Source: Anisus vortex
Taxonomy: Eukaryota > Mollusca > Gastropoda > Planorbidae
Length of the DNA: 64,000 nt
Direction of reading: 5' to 3'
Assembly (NCBI GenBank): GCA_949126835.1
Contig: OX421500.1
Span: 22,557,667 to 22,621,666, forward strand
Shown here: positions 1 to 11,600 of the stretch, piece after piece
Layout of the letters: each line of letters opens with the position of its first letter
How positions within the stretch are numbered: position 1 is the first letter of the stretch
The notes under the pieces: model-generated
Database searches by the model: none
What the model was told of the DNA's origin: nothing
What the model saw: only the letters and a program-made list of their open reading frames with translations
Made by a program: the position numbers and the translations under genes

Positions 1-837
1 CTGCCCCATAATCTTTATAATACACGCAGAGGTGTAGTGTGTTGTTGTTGTGTTTTAGCACAATGTTGAAGAAGATACTTATTATTATTTTATTATCGAC
101 CAGAGGTTTTTAATGTAGTTATTGTAAACAAGTTCACGTATTAAATTATTCTTTAAATGTTCATCCAACGACTTGAATGCATTACTTCATAATGAATTAG
201 ACCCTAGGCCATAGACAAACCACAGAAAACCGTCCAGATAACAGTTCTTTTACTTTTATAAATTGGTGTGGCGTGCTGGTCTAAGATGCTGTCACCGAGC
301 CTGCAATTAGCGTATAGGCTATCAGTGCAGACTTAGTGGATAACTCAGCAGGTACACAGGGTGATGGGGAGGGGTGATTTAGGCAGGTTTTCTAGGTGGT
401 ATGTGGTCCCGAAGTGCAGATGATTCCTAGGTGATTCTAAGACAAATTTATATCCAGGTTTCGTTTTGGCTCGTTCATACGTAGGTTGAGTTAAACTGTT
501 GTGACCGTTGACTAATTGACACTGTCACTGGACGTCACACAAACAGGTATTCTATCAATCGATAAGCAAGGCGTATTGTAACAAAGAATATTTTATTCAC
601 GTGAAAGTCCGTATTCAATCATAAATGACGTGAGCACATAATTCATACAATCCAAATACAAGTGATAAAGAGTGTACATTTAATCATAGGCTTAAACTAT
701 ATGTAGTAGATAGTCCTAACAAGGACTCTACAACAGACTGTAGCACCGCGTGGTGCTGTTGGAGCTCGGGGCATCCAACCCTCGAGACTCCTTAAGCCAG
801 ACTGCCCTAAAACTAACTTACATTACATGTTAAACAA
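1..837. other. no gene seen
   Basis: AT-rich sequence downstream (on the minus strand) of the last visible amine oxidase exon. It should be intron of that gene or flanking DNA. I looked here for the topaquinone exon (an Asn-Tyr-Asp/Glu context followed by Tyr) on the minus strand and did not find it. No other coding or RNA signal was recognised. Confidence 0.5.
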
Positions 838-1260
838 CAAGTTAGGTTGCAACCCCCCCCCCACGTGATTGTAATGAGGGGGGAGGGGCAAGGGTAAGAT
901 TGACCCGTAGATAGCGTATCCGATTGGTCAACATGTCTCTTCAATTCAACATTTGATTGATTGGCATGTGAAAATAAGTACCAAACGGTAGTGGGGAGGG
1001 GCTGCTCGGGGGGAGGGGGGGGGAAGACGCGGCGGTAGGGAAACTTCGAAGGCCCTGTGTTGTTGGTCAGAGTTTCTCTCTTGTCCGTCGGGGTCCTGCA
1101 TCAAAGATTCCAAGTTCCCTATTCTCTGACCAGGAGAAGAACCGTCATTGAGATGTGAATTTCCTGTGATCTGGTCGAAGAGACTGTGGGGTGGGGGGTG
1201 GCTTAGCTTGGTTACGTCAGGTATGACCCTGGCCTTGTTCCGAAGGCGTGGGGCGGGGAG
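838..1260. other. G/C-skewed, G-run-rich stretch
   Basis: Local composition departs sharply from the AT-rich surroundings. There is a C10 run near 851, G runs near 878-895 and a dense cluster of four or more G runs of at least four at about 991-1024 on the plus strand. This fits the general G-quadruplex pattern. A 124-codon minus-strand reading frame crosses it but has no recognisable domain. Confidence 0.6.
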
Positions 1261-1940
1261 GGGGAGGAACACACACGTGCTACAACATTTATAATATACA
1301 TGAATGGGAACTAATATCAATGACTAATCGTATAACAATAAGTAATATAGGCCTACTGATAAACATGCAGAACGTATACAAATATGTAAATAAAATTCAA
1401 TGCAAAGCTAAATACTTTAATGTTAAATAATATAGGAGATAGAAAGGAATAACACATTCTTACTCCAATCAGACATTCAATAGTGGCACATAGTGTCAGT
1501 GGTTTGTACGTACATATGAGATGATTATAGTATCTTATAAGAGCGGATTACATTTAAAAACCTTTCTTAGTTCGTGTGGTGTTAATCTTGTCCAATACGC
1601 CACAATTGGATACATAAAAAATGTAAGGCTCTACTGTTTTTTACATCACCAAAACAACTAGGCCTATAGACATATGTAAAGCATAAACTGAAAAATTATA
1701 TTCATATGTTATATTCCAAACCATTGCAGTTAATTTACTTAACTCTTTCAATACGTTTAGCCATACTGTATGCTGGAACATTATGGCTCGGTTTGACTTT
1801 AAGTATAGAAAGAGTTAAGTCAGGCCGTTTTAGCCAAAATCATACAGACCCAGTTCAGACCCACTTCAGCAATGCTCATAAAATGTTAGTCTTAAAATAG
1901 AACATGATAGTGTAATATTGTAATGGGATAACCATATAGG

Positions 1941-2060
1941 CAGGGCCGTATTTAGGATAGTGGGGGCCTGTTCCAAAATTTATGTGGGGGGCCCCTTGTG
2001 GCCAAATATGTAAACGTACTCTTTACTAAATCAAAGTACGAAGCGAGTAGTAGAGGCATC
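1941..2060. repeat. possible DNA-transposon terminus
   Basis: The sequence starts CAGGGCCGTATTTAGG and continues into G-rich then C-rich text (GGGGGCC...GGGGGGCCCC). This looks like the ends of widespread hAT-type non-autonomous elements. No partner end or target duplication was located, so the assignment is weak. Confidence 0.2.
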
Positions 2061-2488
2061 TACTTAGTTTAGCTATCTAGCTATCGTTTTACAAAGCTAA
2101 ATTTCTTAATATCTCCTCGCACACAAACACGTGTAGCATACAACTTTAGTTATAACACTAACAACAGTTAGAAATAGTGCAAAACATATCAAGCCGGCTT
2201 TATGGATTTAAATATTACGTTTGATACTTATTGAATTATTTTATTTTTTACACTTTGTAATTGTAACTAATTATTGTGCGCACATTCTTTACCAAGACAA
2301 ACAAGTGACAATAAAAACTCGATACTCGACTGAGACAAATCGATTTCCAGTTAGGCCGATTTTAACATGATCTTGTTTTTCGTTGTGGCAAAGGTTACAT
2401 TTACGAACTTAATTAGATCAAATTGAGTACTTTCTGACCACAAGATTTTAACTCCGATATGTCTAAATTTCAAACGTCCCAAGGTTAC

Positions 2489-2646
2489 CTTAAAGTCAGA
2501 GCAGAATCCAACATTCCACCATAGAAAGAGCCTTCAAACTTTTCATAAGAAGAATGCCTTCTTAATGGAGCGCCACTGTTTTGTTCAAACAGACAGAAGG
2601 AAGAGTCATAGGATTGAGGTCCTTCTGTTAATTGGCCCCAGAATGT
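2489..2646 (-). CDS. amine oxidase exon 10
   Basis: Acceptor at 2648-2647 after a long pyrimidine-rich tract, chosen because it alone keeps phase 0 from exon 9. Donor TTTAAG|GTAACC. It encodes TFWGQLTEGPQSYDSSFCLF, the conserved disulphide Cys, then EQNSGAPLRRH and FEGSFYGGMLDSALTLR. The next exon (topaquinone) is not in the window. Confidence 0.9.
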
Positions 2647-5600
2647 CTTTTGAAAATAGAAATTAAAAGATAGACGTCTAGTTGTATGTTCCCAAAGCAC
2701 TGATTTCTTATCTTATATATTACATAGTTTAGTTGTATGTTCCCAAAGCACTAATTTCTTATCTAATATATTACAAAGTCTATTTGTATGTTCCCAAAGC
2801 TCTGATTTCTTCTTATATATTAAATAGTCTAGTTGTATGTTCCCAAAGCACTCATTTCTTATCTTATTTATTACATAGTCTAGTTGTATGTTCCCAGAGC
2901 ACTAATTTCTTATCTTACATATTACATAGTCTAGTTGTATGTTCCCAAAACTCTGATTTCTTATCTTATATATTACATAGTCTAATTGTATGTTCCCAAA
3001 ACACTGATTTCTTATCTTATATATTACATAGTCTAATTGTATGTTCCCAAAGCTCTGATTTCTTCTCATATATTAAATAGTCTAGTTGTATGTTCCCAAA
3101 GCACTGATTTCTCGTTTTATATGTTACACAGTCTGGTTGTATGTTCCCAAAGCACTGATTTCTTATTATATATATTAAATAGTCTAGTTGTATGTTCCCA
3201 AAGCTCTGATTTCTTATCTTATATATTACAGACGCTCCTTTTATGAAGTAGATTATGTATATAATCTGAGTCTAGTCCTGCTTCTTTTATAAGTGTTTTT
3301 AAGATTTAAGATTTTAAGTTTCCATGTAATGGACACTAAATGATAATCAATTTTAGATAAACTATTAAAATCTGGCGACACCTAACGCCCAATTCTGCAC
3401 ATAACAGATAAATACCTGGTTAACTAAAGTAGCATACTCCGGACAGTCGCCTCCTGGAATTAAAGACTTGGAATGAGTTCCCAACATAATTCCACTATCT
3501 GTATATGTCAAAACTTTCTGTAACAAGTAAAAGTACATTTTAACTATATAGGCTTAGCTAAAGATCCTTAGTAAAAGTGTAAATATTCTCTAAAAGCTAA
3601 TTCAGCTCATTCTTGTATATGTATATGTTAAACTTTTTACGTGTTTTTATATAAACAGTTTTCTTATTTAATTACACATTCGGAGGGCACTATGGCTGAG
3701 CGGCAGCGCGTTTGGCTGGCGTACCAAAGGTCCTGGGTTTGAATCCTGGTGAAGGCTAGGATTTTTATGAGTCTGATGGGTACCTGACTCTAATTGGGGT
3801 AAAGTAACGGCGACTGGGCGTTGTGTTGGACACACAATTCCCTAGTATGCCGTGGCCACAGAACCTGGTGACCGCTGCTTCAACGCCCTGTCATAGCATA
3901 CCACAACACAGCCCGACCAGCCTTCTAGACAGTTTTTTTAACGGCAGTTTTTCTAATTTATTGTATTAATGATGTGAATACATTTTTAGAACGTATGGTC
4001 CATGATGTTGTATCAATTTTTTTTTACGGCTTGGTGTAGAAAAATGTTGCACAATATCTGTACTATTTTCTTTTTAATTGTTAACGCTCGATTAAATTGT
4101 TAATGTTTCGGTTATGTCCATAAGATAGTCTCAATTGATCCCGCATGACAAGTGTATGTAGTATGTGGCTTGTGTAGTATGTGGTATATGTAGTATATGT
4201 TGTATTTGGTATATGTATTATGTGGTATATGTAGTATATGGTGTATGTAGTATGTGGTATATGAAGTACTTGGTATATGTCATCATCATCTGTCGTTTGG
4301 ATTCCTCATGAGACAAAGGACCCTTGCCAAAGCATGCCACTCTAGTATGTGATATACAAAGTATGTGGTATATGTAGTATGTGGTATATGTGGTGTATGT
4401 AGTGTGTGGTATATGCAACAGGTGGCATGTAATATTTGTTATATGTACTAATATAGTGGACACCAAGTATCATATGCAACTGACCACTATTGGGTTAAAA
4501 GCAGAGTAGTACACAGCAATATCAGCTAAACTTATTTCATAGGCAATTCTTTCCCCTTTGTATCGGACATCAAATACACCTGGACCGGTCAAGGCGGACA
4601 TGGCGAAGTTGAATGTCCAGTCTAAATATTTCACCTTGAGAGAGAAATAAAAACACTATTATAGACTATATAAAAACTTATCCTCTTAAAAACATATAGT
4701 CTAACAATAATTTCACCTATAGCAACTTTTTTTATGACTAGAATTAAACGATCTACCTTTCGGCCATGCACAGAATAGCGTTTACCATCAGGTTCAACTT
4801 GTACAGGTGGTCTTTGGGGTCGTTGTGGCTGGGGGGGACCACGTCGCTGTAAGCTTGAGAAAAGTCTCGCATTCTGCTCTGGTTTCTTTAGTCTTAATTT
4901 TGGAATTCTGTTTCAAATAACAAGTTACAAACAAAGCAAATATATTTTCTGAAATAGAATATAGTTATGAAGGTTTAACACTCTAATTTGAATATATCAA
5001 TGTTGCAAAAATATATATAATGTATCGAGCATGAAATTTTGTCAAATAAAACAAAATAATTTCTTTCTGTCAATTTATTCTAACCTGTTAGCATTGTATC
5101 CTAGCAAGAACTCTTCAATGTTGTCGTAAATATGTCCGGCGTACCAGACTTTACCGAAAGACCATTTTCCTGGATTAGATCCTGTTATATTACACTCCAC
5201 TGCAAAATCAACAGGATGTAGCACGCTATACTGAACTTTATAGTTCACAACCAACCAGATAAACCTAAACAATATATTATTTAATGTCAACATTTTTTAC
5301 AACAATTAAATGTTAGTAGTGTCAAAAAAAGCTGTTTATAGCTAAAATTTAATGTTTTGCTTCACAGTTATACTTCACATCATCAAACAAGATGGAAAAA
5401 TACATATATTATAGTTTATCTTTACATATTCTCACATTCCAAAGCTGGGCTTATACAGTTATGTATATCGTACAACCAGGTGGTGTCAAACTAAATCTCA
5501 AGGGGAGGGTGCCTATATTAACTCTAATTGTGCGGGCCGAACTGGATAAACTTTCATTGTGCAATGAAAAGCTACCATTTAAAAAATATGATGAACATAT

Positions 5601-8600
5601 TATGTTAAAACAGATACATATATATAAATGAATTATAAATTAGTTTTTCTTGACAACAAGTTCCTTCATGTTTGGTTCTGTGTTATTAAAATTCTCATGT
5701 TAGATTAAATATGTTCACAAGTGAGGCGGCTTCTATGCTATCACAGACGATAGCTGCTTCACACTTGATTGAACTCCAAGCTGCATGTAAACAAAAATAG
5801 AAAACAGGAAACAAACGAGTGAACCGTGCGGGCCCCTGGTGTCATACTTTGCCACCAGTTCCCTGGTATTCTGCAGCTCTTCAAATGTACGGATACAGTT
5901 CTCAATTATTTAAACAGTTTCATTTTTGCGTTTTCCTATCGACGCCTAAATTCTAAGAAATAAACATGAAAGAATGATCGTGTCTATATAAAATAATTTA
6001 TTTTGGTTGTAATTCTTGCACAGACCGGATATAACTGCACGATTGGCTAGATGTGCCTGACTAACTTTGAGTTTGATACATATGACGCTAATTAGTTTCA
6101 TTTGCTGGCCTTTGGACATCAGAATGCAAAATATTTTAGCTTACTTGCTTTTTATAAATTGAAAACTGTATGCCTAGGTCTATATGTAAGAAGTTTACAA
6201 CTCGATGGTCCTTGTTACACAGCTTTTATTACTATCATAATGACATTGTTTTCTATATAGCTTAATATACATTGGAACATGCATAATCTTTTGTTGTTGA
6301 TATAAACTATATGTGAACTGGTGACCAGTTTACGTTGTATTTTTGTTGTTTTTTTACTATACCAGCCTACGGTGTATGATTGTGTTTTTTTGCTATATTT
6401 TCCTTGTTAATTACTACATTCTGTACCAAAACTTATCCGTTTTGGGAAAATAACTTTGTTAACGATTATTGTTGGGGAAGATGGTTATTAGTAATTAGTA
6501 GGAAAGGTACTGTAGTTTGTATATATATATATAGTTTAGTTTAGTAGATTGTTTATATATTTAGAGGTCTTCGTTTTACTTATAATATGAAGCACACTTT
6601 TAACATTTTTTTTTAACTAATTATTTTTGAGCGCCTGGTCAAGTTCCTTGAATCTGATTGGCCGTGGTTAAATAATTAGGATTGGTCTGTATTTTAATCC
6701 TATTTGAATCGGATTGGTCAGTAATAGTTGTTGATTCGCCCTAGAGGGCTATTTAATTCCCTTCTGGTCAGGTTAAGCCTTCTTATTGTGTGTGGCCCAG
6801 CTTTGCATCTCTTTAGAGTCCCGTAAGTTTTGAGTTTATTTTATAGTTCTATGAATTTCATTGTTAAAATATGTACGATAGATTGTTGATTGTTATCTTA
6901 ATGTTAACAATTTGACAGGATGATTAGTTATTTTGTGGGATGGGTAAGATAATATGGGGATTTTCGAAGTACATTAAATAGACAGCGAACATACAAGGAG
7001 GTGGCTATTTTTAATGTAGTGTTTCCGCCGCATTGTGTAGAATATATTTATTATTGTTGACCTAATGTTTGCTTTTTATATTTATTCTTATTAATTAGGT
7101 CGGGTAAAACCTACCTTGTTGGTCTCTTGTTATATGTTGGTCTTTATGTACATATTATTTTCAAGTTAGATGTTAGAAATGGCTAGGTCTCTTGTATATA
7201 TTTAGTCTCTGGTTATATATTATTTTTAAGTTAGATGTTAGAAATTGCTAGGTCTCTTGTATATATTTTCTTAGTTAGATATTAGATAGTGTGTTAAGTG
7301 ATGAGAGGATTTGAGTTATGATTTGGTAGTATGTGAATTAGGAGTTGGTAGAGATGGTGCTTTATTTAGTTAGAAATGGCGTTGGTAGACGATGGATTTA
7401 TTTAGTTGTTGTTTATGTTGATGGTTAGGGCTTATATTTGAATAAACTTGTGTATTATGAAAAATTTATTTGTTCCCTTGATAGATACCTTGTTGTAGTG
7501 TGCGTGGTTTATGTTTGTTTATTTGTGGTTTCCTGTTCTGTGTTTAGCTTAGTGTAGTTTTAGTAGTTTAGTATAGTCTAGTATTTAGTATAGTTAGCTA
7601 GTAATTGTAGTTTTTAGTATTGGTTCATCCAGGTAGCTAATCCTACCTGCCTACCACAATATAGGTATGCACAGATATACCCGTCCCCTCCCCTTGTATA
7701 TAAATTAAATGTAAATATATGTACTTTAATTTAATTGTGTGTGTTATATAATTCAATAACACACACACTCACACACTAACCAACTTACACTCAGTCAATT
7801 CCCCCCCTTACATATAATATAAATGTATCAAGTAAAATATCTTATTTCATTAGACAGTAGGTTTTACTTGCGGTTGTTTACTCATACTTTTCCTTATTAG
7901 ATTTGGAAAAAGTAACGAAAAGTAGCAATGTTTCAGACAAATATAATTCATTAATGATGTTGAAGGGCTGTTAATTTTACTAGTGTGGATGTTTCTGTAG
8001 CAACTTACAATCAATTAGCTTAAATTGCCATTTCAACAGGCTATTGCGACTAATCAGTGCTAGTGAGAACTTCAGCAAACAGAGCGGAATATTTAAGCAA
8101 AATTGTATAATTGGCCAGTTTCTCAATATCTATTTGAAGACTCACCAATTTCGTCAGCAGAATTAGCGTATTACTACTGTCATATATATTGTTTTTCCAA
8201 GAATTGGAACACGCAATGTTTATTCTTCTTCCCCCTCTTTTTCTCATTAAACAGGATTTTGTGGGCGGGGCTTAGGCTTCCGATCGCCTGACGTTTAGTG
8301 GGAAGACAAATGATTCTACTTAATGTTGGGATTCTGTGTTGATCTCAAATTCTCAGGGTCTGGGAACGACTCATTATTTAATAGGGGAAGTTCCTATCGT
8401 TTTGTTATGAGTTTTGTAATGATACCATGATTTTCACCCCTACTGGTAATGGGTCTGTCCCTTGCACCACTCGGATGGTATTTAATGATTTGTTTTGTCT
8501 GAAAGACGCAGAGTTTCAAAATATGTTCATTTGAGAACGTTTGTGTTTGCACTATTTTATTCTAACTGTACATAATAGATATATTGTATATATTGAACAT

Positions 8601-11600
8601 ATCACCTGAATTAAACTATCAACAACAGTTACACTGAAGCTTCCTTGTCAAGTTACTATTCTATTGTGTTGTATACATTACTATAAGATTTATCTACTAC
8701 TCTAATGTCCAAGAAAGGAAATGTTGGAACACAAATACTGAGTTTGTGCCCAGGACTATAAGAAGAGTTCGTGTAATACTGAAACATGAATAATAATAAT
8801 TAAAGTCTCCCCTAGGACTAACGAGAATTATCAGCAAGATCTACACAGCTCTGGCCACAAGGGGATTGTGGACGTAACACTACATATTTCGTTGTCTGTC
8901 TGTATTCTGTAACTGTCGTCTGCGCATAGAACTGTCACCAACGGGATATGCGCAATATAAGCACCGTTATTATTATTTTATTATTATTTCATAAAGACTT
9001 ATCTCTTGACCACATGTACAGTTACACTCAATTGTATAGGCCTATAGCTTTTATATTTTGAAAGTTATTTTTAACGTTTCATGCTTTGGGTGGAAAGAAT
9101 TTAACTTTTACACATTAAAATGTGTTTTCGTTACAAAACTTACCTTTCATTTCTACCTCTATAACTTGTTGTAATTGGATAGATAGCGAAATCCAAGCAT
9201 TCAACAACTTGACTTTGGTCACATAGTGTGGCATTATAACTTTCCAAGAAAATGTTTCCCACCTGAATTCATAGTTAAATTTGTGATGGTCAACATTTCA
9301 TATGTTTGATATTAATTTCGCGGAATTTGAATGTATTGTTTTCTTAATAGAGGCCTACAACCTTTAACTAAATATGCCTACATTGAATCAATAGGCTAGT
9401 AAATAAATTATGAGATGAAAGAATCGCTTATTTAAATTCACCCCATCTCCGACACAAGATTTCAGCCACTAAATAATTCTCGTTAACTCAATTTAAAAAA
9501 GTTCTCTTCGTCTTTATATTATTAGGCCTATTATTGTGGAGACCCCTTTAGGACCGAGGAAAGAGTCCACAATTTAACTACATTTAAATTAAAAACATCA
9601 CAAACAAGAATTATAAACAGATGTCAGAGTTTCATTTTAGGTATTTAGTCCAGCCCTTCAGTGAAGATTTGAAAGCCGGCACAGAAGGGGCAGTGATGGA
9701 GGCCTGGTCCAAAGTGTTCCAAAGTCTAATGGCTGACGAAAAAAAAAAGAATATTTGTAGAAGTCGGTGCGTGCGTGTGGTACATTAATTTTGAGCTCAT
9801 GACCTCGGGTAGAGCGGGACAACTGTTGGGTGCGACCTAACTGTATGGACATTTCCACGTAGCGGATCATGATCTTGTACATAGTGGTGACCTTGTTTAC
9901 CGCTCTGCCGTGTTGTAGGGGCTCGAGTTGGAGTTTGGCCACCAAAGCAGAGGCGCTATGCATGAACTTACCTTCTTGTGTGTCTAGGCCTATGTATGAA
10001 CTTGCCTGCTTGTAGGCCTATTTCTAGACCAATGTATGAACTTGTCTGCATGTATGTCTAGACCAATGTATGAACTTGTCTGCTTGTATGTCTAGACCAA
10101 TGTATGAACTTGTCTGCTTGTATGTCTAGACCAATGTATGAACTTGTCTGCTTGTATGTCTAGACCAATGTATGAACTTGTCTGCTTGTATGTCTAGACC
10201 AATGTATGAACTTGTCTGCTTGTATGTCTAGACCAATGTATGAACTTGTATGCATGTATGTCTAGACCAATGTATGAACTTGTATGCATGTATGTCTAGA
10301 CCAATGTATGAACTTGTATGCATGTATGTCTAGACCAATGTATGAACTTGTCTGCTTGTATGTCTAGACCAATGTATGAACTTGTATGCATGTATGTCTA
10401 GACCAATGTATGTACTTGTCTGCTTGTATGTCTAGACCAATGTATGAACTTGTATGCATGTATGTCTAGACCAATGTATGAGCTTGTCTGCTTGTATGTC
10501 TAGACCAATGTATGAACTTGTATGCATGTATGTCTAGACCAATGTATGAACTTGTCTGCTTGTATGTCTAGACCAATGTATGAACTTGTATGCATGTATG
10601 TCTAGACCAATGTATGAACTTGTATGCTTGTATGTCTAGACCAATGTATGAACTTGTATGCATGTATGTCTAGACCAATGTATGAACTTGTCTGCTTGTA
10701 TGTCTAGACCAATGTATGAACTTGTATGCATGTATGTCTAGACCAATGTATGAACTTGTCTGCTTGTATGTCTAGACCAATGTATGAACTTGTATGCATG
10801 TATGTCTAGACCAATGTATGAACTTGTCTGCTTGTATGTCTAGACCAATGTATGAACTTGTATGCATGTATGTCTAGACCAATGTATGAACTTGTATGCA
10901 TGTATGTCTAGACCAATGTATGAACTTGTCTGCTTGTATGTCTAGACCAATGTATGAACTTGTATGCATGTATGTCTAGACCAATGTATGAACTTGTCTG
11001 CTTGTATGTCTAGACCAATGTATGAACTTGTATGCATGTATGTCTAGACCAATGTATGAATTTGTATGCTTGTATGTCTAGACCAATGTATGAACTTGTA
11101 TGCATGTATGTCTAGACCAATGTATGAACTTGTATGCATGTATGTCTAGACCAATGTATGAGCTTGTCTGCTTGTATGTCTAGACCAATTTCAGAAAATA
11201 CCGGACACCTTCCCATCCTTCCCCTCTTGGCTATTCCACACATGGGTTAATTTGGTATATTATAATAAATGTCCTGTTTTTTTTAATATATTTTTAAGCC
11301 TATTTTAAACCGGACATTCTGCTGAAACATCGGACGTCCGGTACAAAACTGTGCACATGGCAATCCTACTTGTACTGCGCACAATTATGGAAATGTAAAA
11401 ACAAATGCATTTCATAATATTAGCTAAATAAAATTAATTGCAGTGGTACCTCATGTCACAAACGATTCAGGTAACGAACAGTTACATCAATTTGAAAAAC
11501 AATTGTCTCAGGTAACGAGCAGTGTCTCGATTTAGGAACGAAGGCGAGAGACAGATGGGAAGGTTTAACGTTGGACAGAACCAATCTCTTACACTACAAA

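Noticed and set aside
946..1320. 124-codon minus-strand frame with Pro-rich end
   Set aside because: No domain recognised, C/G-run composition inflates the open frame, and it does not match the amine oxidase exon expected here. A CCACCCCACAG acceptor-like site inside it is not enough.
2733..3246. Open frames with repeated VVCSQSTDFLSYILHSL
   Set aside because: Product of the 51-bp array, which lies in an intron on the opposite strand.
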